Source: Eubacterium sp.
GTDB taxonomy: Bacteria; Bacillota; Clostridia; Lachnospirales; Lachnospiraceae
NCBI GenBank assembly: GCA_017619835.1
Contig: JAFZRN010000033.1
Span: forward strand, 62,001-126,000
Reading direction: 5' to 3'
DNA length: 64,000 nucleotides
This document shows positions 10,666 through 20,730 of the stretch, in pieces. The translations under genes were made by a program, and so were the position numbers. The notes under the pieces were generated by a model. It did not search any database and was not told the origin of the DNA. It worked only from the letters and a program-made list of their open reading frames with translations. Within the stretch, counting starts at the first letter, position 1; each line of letters opens with the position of its first letter.

Positions 10666-11797
10666 ATTCATTTGATATTATGTTTTCTTTTATAAATATT
10701 TTTTTTGCTGTTTTCCTAGTTAAGATCCAGCACAATAATCTATATACAGAATAAGCTATCACCCCATAAAAAATTAACGCGAATACAATGATCAATAAAT
10801 AAAGAGAAAGCGCAATATAATCCTTTTCATAAAGTATCGAATTCCAATCAATTGTCATCAGCCAGTTCCAGACAAATGAGTTCTCGTGAATCAGATACAT
10901 CATAAATGTTGATCCGGCTATATAATTTATAATGCCGATTGTAGGCATTTTAATCCTTCTGAATAATTCAAACAGAGATACTCCGATCAATAAACAAGGT
11001 AAAGTATATAATCCATAATAACTATACTCTGTCGGAACATAGTATTCATTATTATCTATGATAGCCTGATCTATACTATTATTTGAAAAATTATAATATG
11101 ATACAGCCATTATCACAAAAGAAAATACCAATAATAGTATAATAACATATACTCTCAGATTCTTTAACGGATTATATATTCTTATATATCCTCCTAACAG
11201 ATACACAAATATTCCGGCAGTTAAAAGTTCTAAGCCTGATGCTAATTTGGTTATAATACCCCTGCTTAACTCAGTGCTGATCAAAGCAAAAAGTATAACA
11301 AGACACATGATATATTGATTCTGAGTAAGCTTTGATATACGTCTGTTTATTATTAATTCAGCTGATACTATTATCAGAATATATAAACCAATAAACCACC
11401 ATTCATCATTAAAGGAATCAAAAATAACCATTCCGGTACTTATCAATCCCATCTTGAAGAATACCATAGACATGAGCAGAAGAACCAAAGCAGCAAATAA
11501 TAATTGAGTCAGAAGTTTTTTTATCTGTTTTACAACATCGATATGTTCCTTGTTAATCAGAAAGTATCCACTGATCAGGATAAAAATAATACACCCTGTT
11601 GGTCCAAATGTTCTCGCAAAATATGTTAAAACCAAACGATCATAGAATTCAAAGTTATCAAAGAATTCACCCGGAGAATAAAACTGCTCATATATCTGAA
11701 CATTTATTGAATGTTGAAATATATGACTGATCATAATCAGTATCATAGCTATGATACGCAATAATTCAAAATTAGATGATCTTTTAGATTCTGACAT
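10664..11797 (-). CDS. acyltransferase family 3 membrane protein
   Basis: This 377-residue polytopic protein starts with the acyltransferase-3 signature NFELLRIIAMILIMISHIFQ, in which His25 is the family's likely catalytic residue. About ten hydrophobic helices follow. Family members (OafA- or WecH-like) move acyl groups from a cytoplasmic donor to surface sugars. The start ATG at 11795-11797 is preceded by AAGGGGG. It lies 26 bases downstream of the YfhO gene at 11824-14343 and is probably in the same transcript, which suggests O-acylation of the glycan handled by that YfhO. The true substrate is unknown. The C-terminus converges on the efp terminator. Confidence 0.88.
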   Translation of the reverse strand: MSESKRSSNFELLRIIAMILIMISHIFQHSINVQIYEQFYSPGEFFDNFEFYDRLVLTYFARTFGPTGCIIFILISGYFLINKEHIDVVKQIKKLLTQLLFAALVLLLMSMVFFKMGLISTGMVIFDSFNDEWWFIGLYILIIVSAELIINRRISKLTQNQYIMCLVILFALISTELSRGIITKLASGLELLTAGIFVYLLGGYIRIYNPLKNLRVYVIILLLVFSFVIMAVSYYNFSNNSIDQAIIDNNEYYVPTEYSYYGLYTLPCLLIGVSLFELFRRIKMPTIGIINYIAGSTFMMYLIHENSFVWNWLMTIDWNSILYEKDYIALSLYLLIIVFALIFYGVIAYSVYRLLCWILTRKTAKKIFIKENIISNE

Positions 11798-11823
11798 ATT
11801 TAGTCCCCCTTGAAATAGTTGTA

Positions 11824-14343
11824 TTAATCCTTTTTCTTTTTATACCGATATAATACCATATATACAGTAAAAAATAATAATGAAATTATAGTAATAATAA
11901 CAGAAAGATATAAACCTTTAGGAATATACTTGAATTCTAATTCATGATATCCACTACCAATATCTAATAGAATAAATGTATTGGCAAACTTTTGTTTGTT
12001 TAACTCTTTTCCATTCTCATATATATGCCATCCTTCATCAAACGGAATTGAAGTAAAAAGTACCTGATCATCATCCAGTTTAATATCAGCAGAAAAATGA
12101 TTCGTTTTATAAAACTTTATCTGCATCTGATTCTTACTGATAGAATCAATAAAGCCATGATAATCATCCTTATCTATCACAGACATGTGCAAGTCTAATA
12201 TCTGATTTTCCTGAGAATCATTAATTGAAGTATTATATCCAACAGGATCAATCTCTATAACAACTTTACTGCCTTCATCAATATATCCAAGAGATATAAC
12301 GGCTGTACTTTGTATATACTCACGTCTGATAGCATGGTCATTAACATATAACGTGACATAAACAAAATCATCATACCTTATACTCATATTATAATATCCG
12401 GAATGATCAGTTATAAATGAAGCTTCTATATTTCCTGATAATGAGTATTCCGGATATATTTCCTGAACAATATCGTTATCACCTGATAAATGATAAATCA
12501 GATTATTAAGATTATTGAATCGGTTTTCATCATATAATATAAAATCATCATCTTGTTTTATTATTCCAAATCCTAAAGAAAGAGCATCCGGGTTTTCATA
12601 AACATTCAAAAAATCATCCTGATAGACAACCGGAATATCAAAACACTTTATAGATATATCATCTGTACAGCAAATCTCTTTTACACCAAAAATATCATAT
12701 AATAACGGATATCCTCCACCCTTCTCATCAATAACATTGGTGGCATTCTGATAACCGACTGCATTTAAAAATGCCTGGATATCAGTCTTCATAAAACCAT
12801 TAAAACTTGATATTCCTTTTAAATCATATAATAAGCCATCATTCTCATTAACACCATTTACCATTACTGTTCTTTTAAATGTATTATCCAGCTTATCATC
12901 CTTATATATTTCAAACGAATTCATAACTTCATCATAGTTAGCAAGATCACAAGAAGCGTATTTAAGAGTAATAGCAGACTGTAAAAGTGTCTCAGATATA
13001 ATCAGTGTACAAAGAATTATCAAAACAGCTTTTTTTCTAATGTTAGAATATAGCAAAACAAGAAATCCAAATATCAATAATATAACTATATTAAAAATTA
13101 ATGCCTTATTATCATCAATAATACTATTCAGATCAACAAAAAAATAAGTGATCATAGGAAGAGATACAGCTAAAGCTATAGTTGTGAGACATAGTTTAGG
13201 ATTTCCAAGATTATCAAGAGATTCTGAAGCAATAAGAAGAAATATAAATATAAGAAAAAAGGAAAATCTGTTTGGAGCGCCAATCTGATAATGGAATCCA
13301 TGCCATATATAGTTTAGTATAGATTCATTCATCGAAATATATAGTATTCCTATCAGAAGTCCTTTTCTGATCTTCTCCGAGACAGATACTCTGTCAGATA
13401 TAAAATAAAGAAAAACAAAAATAATTGATATTGTTCCGGCATATAGATTAGCAGAATTATTGCTATAATTCATAACAACCGGAGACGATAGGAAAAACAT
13501 ATTTCGTATCATCTCAAAAATGCTACCAAACCATTCATGATTTATTGAGGCTGAAGCAGACACTCTTGTGTCCATAAGAGAATAAAGAGATACTATTATA
13601 GGAATTGCAGAAATTCCAATAGCAATAAATGAGCTAAAAAGAAAACATGATAAATCCTTAAAAAAGCTATTTACAGAGCCATGTTCATCTAATAAGAACC
13701 ATAAAACAAGAAATATCCCTATCATATAAACAATAAAGAAATTACAAAAAGCACATAACACAAGACTGAAAATATATACAGCGGGCTTTTTTTCCTTTAT
13801 AAGTCTTTCATATCCAAACATAATTATCGGTAAAAGAGCATAAGAATCAAGCCACATACACTGATTGCAGTATCCAACAATAAAACCACTGAGTGCATAT
13901 ATGCAGGAAAGAGAAACTAAAAATATGTTATTCGCTTCTTCCCTATTTCTTCTTGAAAGATAGAAACCAAAAGTACCAGCAGAAATAACAATCCTAATTA
14001 GGATTGTAAAATTTAGAAAATCTCTAACATTATTACTCTTAACAAAGACAACAAGATAGTATAACGGGGAAGAAATATTGTAAAAGTATGACGGAAGATA
14101 ATTATCTCCTAAAGAATTATTCCAATAATATAACAAACTGTCACCAGATAACAGTTTTCTTCTAAATGAGATAAGAAAGGGATATATTAATTGAAGACAG
14201 TCATTAGATACAAATGAATATGTGCCAAATGGTTCAATTCCAACAATGACCATATAAAGAAAAAGAAACACACCTACAATAAGCATACTTATTATAGACA
14301 CCTTATTCTTTCTATAATACTCTAATCCAACAATCTTTTTCAT
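11824..14343 (-). CDS. YfhO-family membrane protein
   Basis: The protein has 839 residues and the normal YfhO layout. A first helix (about 16-36) is followed by EPFGTYSFVSNDCLQLIYP with Asp48. Then come YYWNNSLGDNYLPSYFYNISSP, about eleven helices with HGFHYQIGAPNRF near residue 357, an extracellular domain, the IPFDEGWHIYENGKE segment near 760, and a final helix. Against the 2142-4760 paralogue the conserved His of the first loop (DAYHQ) is Leu here (DCLQL). The start ATG is preceded by AAGGAAT. It lies immediately downstream of the type IV pilus operon, separated by a hairpin, and 26 bases upstream of an acyltransferase. A role in glycosylating a surface polymer or pilus-associated protein is inference. 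Confidence 0.9.
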   Translation of the reverse strand: MKKIVGLEYYRKNKVSIISMLIVGVFLFLYMVIVGIEPFGTYSFVSNDCLQLIYPFLISFRRKLLSGDSLLYYWNNSLGDNYLPSYFYNISSPLYYLVVFVKSNNVRDFLNFTILIRIVISAGTFGFYLSRRNREEANNIFLVSLSCIYALSGFIVGYCNQCMWLDSYALLPIIMFGYERLIKEKKPAVYIFSLVLCAFCNFFIVYMIGIFLVLWFLLDEHGSVNSFFKDLSCFLFSSFIAIGISAIPIIVSLYSLMDTRVSASASINHEWFGSIFEMIRNMFFLSSPVVMNYSNNSANLYAGTISIIFVFLYFISDRVSVSEKIRKGLLIGILYISMNESILNYIWHGFHYQIGAPNRFSFFLIFIFLLIASESLDNLGNPKLCLTTIALAVSLPMITYFFVDLNSIIDDNKALIFNIVILLIFGFLVLLYSNIRKKAVLIILCTLIISETLLQSAITLKYASCDLANYDEVMNSFEIYKDDKLDNTFKRTVMVNGVNENDGLLYDLKGISSFNGFMKTDIQAFLNAVGYQNATNVIDEKGGGYPLLYDIFGVKEICCTDDISIKCFDIPVVYQDDFLNVYENPDALSLGFGIIKQDDDFILYDENRFNNLNNLIYHLSGDNDIVQEIYPEYSLSGNIEASFITDHSGYYNMSIRYDDFVYVTLYVNDHAIRREYIQSTAVISLGYIDEGSKVVIEIDPVGYNTSINDSQENQILDLHMSVIDKDDYHGFIDSISKNQMQIKFYKTNHFSADIKLDDDQVLFTSIPFDEGWHIYENGKELNKQKFANTFILLDIGSGYHELEFKYIPKGLYLSVIITIISLLFFTVYMVLYRYKKKKD

Positions 14344-14359
14344 TATTATTCCTTAAATA

Positions 14360-14387
14360 AATCCCCTCAGCAAAAACTGAGGGGATT
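14360..14387 (-). terminator. hairpin terminator at the end of the pilus operon
   Basis: A perfect 11-bp stem (14360-14370 with 14377-14387), with core CCCCTCAG/CTGAGGGG and a 6-base loop, 33 bases after the stop of the 1723-residue protein gene. On the - strand it is followed by ATTTATTTAAGG, only a weak T tract. No clear promoter lies between it and the YfhO start at 14343, so partial read-through is likely. Confidence 0.65.
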
Positions 14388-14419
14388 GAAAATTTAATAC
14401 AAATAAATATTTTTAGTAA

Positions 14420-17400
14420 TTAGTTAAGATCAAGAAGTTCTGGTTTAAGTTCAACTCTTATAGTACGTGTTACCGTCTTCTTGTTAGAATCTTTCAACTG
14501 AACTACCACAAATGCTGCTTCTCCACCCTTACCGGTAAAGTAATCTTCCTTAAGATTAAGTCGAGACGTTATCTCTCCAGCATTATTTGTATATCCGTAT
14601 AAACCATTAATAGGACCTAAAGTATTACTAAGCTTTTTCAGCTTACCGGATGATACATTTTCTGAAGCATTTTCTTCTCTCTCATAGATCAGAACATCAC
14701 TATTCGCATCGTAAACATTCTTACTATTACCAGAATTCTTAACATCATAGAAAATCTTAATATCATCTATCTTAGCATTACTCTGAAGTGTCGGTAAGAA
14801 TGAAAACTCAAGGACATCATTATAATCTTCAACATAAGTTACATATTCAGCTGCGTCTTCACCGGTTCCACTCTCAGAATCTGCATCATATGCAATCTCT
14901 ATAACATTATTCTTTAAATCATCAAGCTTAGAATCAAAATCATAAAGTGAAAGTGAAGGACCTGCAGTACTCTTACGAGCACTGTTAACAATAACATTTA
15001 TGAAAAGTTTTCTTTCATCGTTATTATTACGTCCCAGACCAGTGATATCTGAATGTCCGGCACCTGTATATGTTACCTTACCATACTGATACAGGAAGTA
15101 ATTATTAATACCATCCTGAGGATCGGCAGCAAACATACTTGAATATGTACCCGGTGATCCACCTTCAAGTGAATAATAAACTGTCATATTAGGATCTGAT
15201 ACATTAGCAACATATCCCTGTCCATTTGTAGCACTTATCTGAAGTCTGGTAGAAATCTGGAAAGGATATAAGGTTATAACACCCTCATTGTTCTGAGCAG
15301 CCTTATCAGTTCCTGCATAACCATCTGCAGCAGCAAGAGCTCTACGTAGATCGTGGGCGCTGTGAAGTGTCTGGTTATTAGTCTCACACTGATAATCATA
15401 CTGAACATGCTTCCACATGGCTTTGGCACCACTATCATTCTGATTATCTTTTGCTTTAAAAAGTATATCTCTAGTTGTAAGAGTCATACCTGAAACAGTG
15501 AATCCATTTGCATCAGTTATATAGTTATGCGATGAATCACTATTACCTGACATACCAAATGCGCTAGCAAGAATTCTAGTCATGTTTGCAGTACCACCAT
15601 CACGATAAGCAAACCCTAACGTAAGAGTATCATGGAACAACAGAACACTACCTTCATTGTTGATATAATTAAGAAGTGTATTACAACCAAGTTCATTAAT
15701 ATCCTGATCGCCAAATCTTTCAGCAGCACCAATAGCTATACAGTTCCAACAATCATTCATATTGAATGTTCCGAAACCATCTTTACCTTCTTCATCATAT
15801 ACAGCAGCGAGAGCTCTGTCAGTAACATACTTCTGATAGAAATACTGCTCTAGAGCCTTTGCATCTCTCCACGGAATATAAAGCGGTACAAACCTCTGAG
15901 GATATGTTCTTCCTTCGTCATTTTCATCGCTCCACATATTGAAGAAATCATAGTACTTCTTTTCATCAGGAACAACTTTATCACTTGCCTCATATAAGAA
16001 TTCTTCTTCAGCATACTTAGTAGGAGCCTGAATCTTCTGGCTGGCTGCCATAGTCCTATAATTATCCTTTAAGAACTTATCGCATTTTCCGGATGCAGCA
16101 GCATAACCCTTAAGAAGATTTGTGACATCTGATTCAGAAACATTGGCTGTCTTATAAGTAACAGCACCATCATTATTGAAGGAGCCACCAAGTTTCATAT
16201 CATCCTTAAGCATCTTCTCAAATGCTTTTTTATCCTCTGAATCAATCTTAGAGTTATTGGTATAGTAAACTCCATTGATTACTTCCATCATACAATCATA
16301 ATAAAGCTTAAACTTATCACGCTCATCTGCATATGTCTGACGGGTAGATTCAATAGCATTAGCCGTTTTACAATTCTTATAGATATTATTGACCTTAGCA
16401 CATAAATTCTGATATTCATTTATATTCATAAGATCAACTTCAACATCATATTCATCTCTGATCTCATCAAACAGGTTGTCATTCCAATCATCAAGACCAA
16501 CCATATCAGCTCCACCCTCACTAGATATCTGAGTGGCCTGCTTATTCTCATATACAGTTCTGTTATCATAATATCTTACGATACCAAACTTATGATCATG
16601 AATACCTAGGTTATTACCGTGATCAGAATACTTCCAATTATGCTCAGTAGTATAATTAGTCTCATAATTATTAATCTGACTTGAAACAGTGCTTTGACTA
16701 TTCAGCATATTAGCGGCAGTACCTAACGTTGAGAACGCATTATCTTTATATCCATTAGACATGGAACATATAGCCTGTTTATGATACTTATGAAGATTAA
16801 CAATTGTATAATTACCTTTTCTCAGGAGTCCTCTTGCTTGCTGACATTCAGTACAAAGATATAGTGTAACTAAACTGTTATCAGCAAAACCAAGGTTAGG
16901 CATTATCTGTAGAAGATTAACCTTCATCTTCTCCTGATCCGTCTTCTTAATCTTTGCCATTCCTGTAACCGATGTGGATACATCTCCGGCAACAGCCTCA
17001 ACCTTCCAGTAAACAGGGCCATAATAATCGTCATCTAAAGTAACACTAATACTACCTTTCGCTCCGGTAGTGGTAGCCCTCTTCTCGTCTGATTCAAATC
17101 TACTGTTTGCATTATCATCAATATATACATTAACAGTTACATTAGTACCGGTAACTTCATATTTCCATGCAAGATCATTTCTGCTGATCTCAGTAGATTT
17201 ATCACCGAGAACAAACTGAGGTGGCCTGCTGGTAATAAGAAGCCTAGGTCTCTGAATATTGAGAGCAGCTTTAAGTTTTGTTTCATTAACATGGTTATTA
17301 TGATAATACTGATTATCAGTTGACTTATCATCGTAACTAAACTGCTCTTCACCGGCAAATACTGTTGCATATTCACCAACAGTCTTACCCCACTGTTCAC

Positions 17401-19591
17401 CTACATTGGTAATCTTAATTGTTTCATCAGATCTGAAACCCCATAAAGTTCTGGAGCCGTTCTGTATAGCCTGTAAAAGCTTATATACATTTGACTGTGG
17501 ATCAATAAGACCATTATTGCCACTACTAAACGTATCAGAAACTTTATAATCTACAATTACAGGAAGTTTCTTGGCATATTCTTTCAACTCTTCAAGTTTG
17601 GAATCGTTAATATCATTACCTACAAGTTTACCACTATTGGTACCTTTAAACCAATATTGATTATCATAGGTATCACCATACTTGAAGTACATCTTATACT
17701 TATTGCCATTTTTCCAATCTGACTTAATGCCTGAATTATCACCACCAATATAGATGGCATCATAATTATCAAGAAGTGTTTTGGTAGATGTGTTAAATTC
17801 ATATGTCGACATATGAACAACCTTTACATTATTATATCCAAGACCTGATGCATGACCCACCTTAGCTTTTGATAAGGTCCAGTTATAATAATCACAAAGT
17901 GCTCCATTATCATTCTGTAAAGCCTGAATTCTCGTTTTCAGTTCATTAACACGATTTCCGCCGGCAGCTACCGGATAAGCAGAAAGTGGAACACTGTCAC
18001 CTAATGAAATCTCATCGGCTGAATCACTCTTAACAGCACTATTACGAACATAATACATACCAGTAGATTCATTATTTCTCGTACCATCTCTACCCATTGT
18101 ATATTTAAATTGTTTATTCTGTGCATACGATGAAGCATACGCATCCTGCCAATCCATAATATTTACTTCACCAATAGCTCTGGCAAGATCAAGATCTATT
18201 GGATAAGCAGGCTCAATCTCAAGTACAGTATAAACAGTACTTGACTCACCCTCACCATTACCGTAGATTCCTCTATAAGAACCATTAATAATAATATCAG
18301 CTATATCTTTAACCGTCTTCTTTACACTTGCATTAGCAAATACTTCTACTTTAGCAGCTGAAGTAACAAGTACATTGAAGAATCTTGGTGTATCATCACT
18401 GGTTGCAACCTTATCGAGAATATATGCATAACCCGGAGCAGGATTCTTAATAGTATTATTTCCTGCACTTGACTGATAAGATTCATCATAAACCAAATGA
18501 ACACCACCCATAACTGCAGCAGCGATCTTATTATAAACCTCATCAGTCGGATCACCTAATCCCTTCTCTAAGATAATATAATCATATTTATCAAGATCAA
18601 GTGTTGCTGTACTCAGATCATTTACTTTTGCTGTTTCAAAGTTAATAAAATCAGGCTTATCTTCAGTACCGAAGTAACCTCTATCCTTAAGCATCTGACC
18701 ATTATTAGCAGATAAAAGATTTGTAATCGACTTATCTGAATTAGCAATAGTTAAAACACTGGCAGTATACTTATCAGTAGCACTGTCATAAGCCCACTTA
18801 CCATTTGCCTTCTGAACATCACCATGTACTGGAAGGAAGAAATAACTGGTAGACGAAAGATTCATAAGCACCGAACTGTCAGCCTTCTGCTTATACTTTG
18901 TCTTAACAGAAGAAAGTTCCTGGGATATAAGTTTTACTATAGTCTTTTTATTTGTATTACCAATATTCTGAGTCTTAACAAAACTGTCTATCATTACAGG
19001 TTTATAATCTACTGTTGCAGCATTAACAAGAGCATTCTTTACATCCTCAGAAAAATCAACAGATGCACTATACATAGCAGTAGGATCATTAGCTATATAT
19101 ATAAAATCAGCCTTTTTAATTGCATCTATTAATGTAGCGTCTGATTCAGTTACTCTGTAGAACTGATAACTAATCTTAGCTTTTGATGCATCTGTTTCAA
19201 ACTTCTTATCAGCATCATCAGATGTAGATGTACGATATCCGTCTAAAACATAATCCTTAAATTTTCCATTAGAAATAAGAGTCTCAAGTTTAGATTTATT
19301 ATTACTCGAGGATATCTCTAATACATTATAGTTCTTATCTTCCTGATTAGTATATGGATTCTTATACGCACCGGTATGAGAATTCTCAATAATACGATCA
19401 ATCTGCGTTGTTAATCCATCTGATGGTAAAACTCCGGTAAGCTTTGTTTCAGCATCTGTAGCTGTAGCTGCACCGGCTATCTCACCATTAATCTCATCTG
19501 CTAAAGTAAAGGAAAGCATAGCAAATGAAGAAAATGAAATCATTAACAAAGCAATGAACGAAATTAAGAACTTTTTACTTACTTTTCTCAT
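14420..19591 (-). CDS. 1723-residue secreted protein, last gene of the pilus operon
   Basis: I do not recognise this protein firmly; it recalls the DUF5057 proteins found next to pilin genes in Lachnospiraceae, but that is from memory. It has a signal peptide (about residues 1-31: basic start, hydrophobic core, then a Ser/Ala/Asp-rich cleavage region). At least two similar alpha/beta units begin with VLEI strands (near 90 and 455) and contain D-hydrophobic-IYI or DYIILE strands (near 163, 340, 614). A third may begin VNLLQI near 892. Around 911-939 a CxxC followed by HxxxH and Cys could bind metal. The region from about 1270 to 1420 again looks alpha/beta (VLLFHDTLTLGF). The end (about 1560-1723) is beta-rich. 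There is no LPXTG or C-terminal membrane helix. Being 20 bases after a prepilin gene, it is a good candidate for a pilus-associated adhesin or tip protein. Confidence 0.75.
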   Translation of the reverse strand: MRKVSKKFLISFIALLMISFSSFAMLSFTLADEINGEIAGAATATDAETKLTGVLPSDGLTTQIDRIIENSHTGAYKNPYTNQEDKNYNVLEISSSNNKSKLETLISNGKFKDYVLDGYRTSTSDDADKKFETDASKAKISYQFYRVTESDATLIDAIKKADFIYIANDPTAMYSASVDFSEDVKNALVNAATVDYKPVMIDSFVKTQNIGNTNKKTIVKLISQELSSVKTKYKQKADSSVLMNLSSTSYFFLPVHGDVQKANGKWAYDSATDKYTASVLTIANSDKSITNLLSANNGQMLKDRGYFGTEDKPDFINFETAKVNDLSTATLDLDKYDYIILEKGLGDPTDEVYNKIAAAVMGGVHLVYDESYQSSAGNNTIKNPAPGYAYILDKVATSDDTPRFFNVLVTSAAKVEVFANASVKKTVKDIADIIINGSYRGIYGNGEGESSTVYTVLEIEPAYPIDLDLARAIGEVNIMDWQDAYASSYAQNKQFKYTMGRDGTRNNESTGMYYVRNSAVKSDSADEISLGDSVPLSAYPVAAGGNRVNELKTRIQALQNDNGALCDYYNWTLSKAKVGHASGLGYNNVKVVHMSTYEFNTSTKTLLDNYDAIYIGGDNSGIKSDWKNGNKYKMYFKYGDTYDNQYWFKGTNSGKLVGNDINDSKLEELKEYAKKLPVIVDYKVSDTFSSGNNGLIDPQSNVYKLLQAIQNGSRTLWGFRSDETIKITNVGEQWGKTVGEYATVFAGEEQFSYDDKSTDNQYYHNNHVNETKLKAALNIQRPRLLITSRPPQFVLGDKSTEISRNDLAWKYEVTGTNVTVNVYIDDNANSRFESDEKRATTTGAKGSISVTLDDDYYGPVYWKVEAVAGDVSTSVTGMAKIKKTDQEKMKVNLLQIMPNLGFADNSLVTLYLCTECQQARGLLRKGNYTIVNLHKYHKQAICSMSNGYKDNAFSTLGTAANMLNSQSTVSSQINNYETNYTTEHNWKYSDHGNNLGIHDHKFGIVRYYDNRTVYENKQATQISSEGGADMVGLDDWNDNLFDEIRDEYDVEVDLMNINEYQNLCAKVNNIYKNCKTANAIESTRQTYADERDKFKLYYDCMMEVINGVYYTNNSKIDSEDKKAFEKMLKDDMKLGGSFNNDGAVTYKTANVSESDVTNLLKGYAAASGKCDKFLKDNYRTMAASQKIQAPTKYAEEEFLYEASDKVVPDEKKYYDFFNMWSDENDEGRTYPQRFVPLYIPWRDAKALEQYFYQKYVTDRALAAVYDEEGKDGFGTFNMNDCWNCIAIGAAERFGDQDINELGCNTLLNYINNEGSVLLFHDTLTLGFAYRDGGTANMTRILASAFGMSGNSDSSHNYITDANGFTVSGMTLTTRDILFKAKDNQNDSGAKAMWKHVQYDYQCETNNQTLHSAHDLRRALAAADGYAGTDKAAQNNEGVITLYPFQISTRLQISATNGQGYVANVSDPNMTVYYSLEGGSPGTYSSMFAADPQDGINNYFLYQYGKVTYTGAGHSDITGLGRNNNDERKLFINVIVNSARKSTAGPSLSLYDFDSKLDDLKNNVIEIAYDADSESGTGEDAAEYVTYVEDYNDVLEFSFLPTLQSNAKIDDIKIFYDVKNSGNSKNVYDANSDVLIYEREENASENVSSGKLKKLSNTLGPINGLYGYTNNAGEITSRLNLKEDYFTGKGGEAAFVVVQLKDSNKKTVTRTIRVELKPELLDLN

Positions 19592-19611
19592 AACTCTCTC
19601 TTCTTTCCTTT

Positions 19612-20712
19612 CTAATTAGCATCATGTAATACATATGAATTACGTATTTTAGTCATACCTGTATCGGTATAGTTCATCTTTTTATCAGTAAAATGCATCT
19701 CGAGCTTAAAGCTATCAGTTTCAGCATCAAATTGAGCACCTACAGCACTATATTTATCAGTACCATCATCAACATAATTTAATAATGTAGAATATAATGT
19801 GTTTTCCGGATAAGAAGCATCTGTAAGATTAGTATCCAATCTATCCATAGCATGATAATCATATTCAACATACATTTTATTAGCAGAAAAAGTATATGTA
19901 GCTATACAATAATCAGGAGCATTTGCAGTAAGATCAGAAGCCGGATCATTTGGATCCTGTGGATTACTGTAATTATATGTCTCTATCTTTGAAGTATCCG
20001 TAACTTTAGAGTTATCCATAGGAACCGAGTATTCCATAACTAACTTAGTAATATATACATTTCCATATGTATTAACTCCAGAAGTAATACTCTTTATTGA
20101 TGAAGAATTAAATGCTGTAAAACCGGTTCCGGTAGGAGCTGTGGAACTACCCTTTACATAATCAACAAACTCCCCATATCTTCTTGCCTCATACCACTCC
20201 AGGTTCTTTACATTTTCATAAAACGAATCAAATTGATCCTTTTGAGTATCAGACATTGTGCTTTTCTGAACTTGTTCAACGGCAGGTCTGTCAGTAACAG
20301 CTGAACCAACAATTGTTTCAAGATAATTATCACAATCACCGCTTCCAAAATCAGTTGCTATCTGCATCAAGTTAATATCAGAAGCTTTAAGAAGTCTGAT
20401 AGGTGTAAATGTAACTGTTCCTCCGGAAGCATCCTTCGGTTCTGCACCTACCTCTCTGGTTGAGACACTTAATGGTGCAGAAGCTAAATATCCTTCGACA
20501 TAAATGTACCTAGCCTGCATTATATCTTCAGAGAGTTTATTATATACTTCTTCAGCATTAGTCTGAATGGCAATATCAGTTTTATTCTTTCTGAATACCT
20601 GAGTATTAGAAGTCATAATACCTATAACGGCAGTACTCAGTAAAGCAAGAATTGTAAGTGAAACCAATAATTCTATTAAAGTAACACCTTTATTATTTTT
20701 TAAAATATTCAA
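19612..20712 (-). CDS. minor pilin (PilW/GspJ-like)
   Basis: The 366-residue protein starts with a type III signal: KNNKG then VTLIELLVSLTILALLS, with Glu at mature position 5, as needed for prepilin peptidase cleavage and assembly. The rest (about 40-366) is a large soluble domain with no family I can name; its size and place at the end of the minor pilin set resemble PilW or GspJ. The start codon appears to be TTG at 20710-20712, as no in-frame ATG or GTG lies between the ribosome-binding site GAGGAG and the signal. It follows the previous pilin gene by 18 bases and precedes the 1723-residue gene by 20 bases. Confidence 0.85.
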   Translation of the reverse strand: MNILKNNKGVTLIELLVSLTILALLSTAVIGIMTSNTQVFRKNKTDIAIQTNAEEVYNKLSEDIMQARYIYVEGYLASAPLSVSTREVGAEPKDASGGTVTFTPIRLLKASDINLMQIATDFGSGDCDNYLETIVGSAVTDRPAVEQVQKSTMSDTQKDQFDSFYENVKNLEWYEARRYGEFVDYVKGSSTAPTGTGFTAFNSSSIKSITSGVNTYGNVYITKLVMEYSVPMDNSKVTDTSKIETYNYSNPQDPNDPASDLTANAPDYCIATYTFSANKMYVEYDYHAMDRLDTNLTDASYPENTLYSTLLNYVDDGTDKYSAVGAQFDAETDSFKLEMHFTDKKMNYTDTGMTKIRNSYVLHDAN

Positions 20713-20730
20713 AACTATACCAACTCCTCT

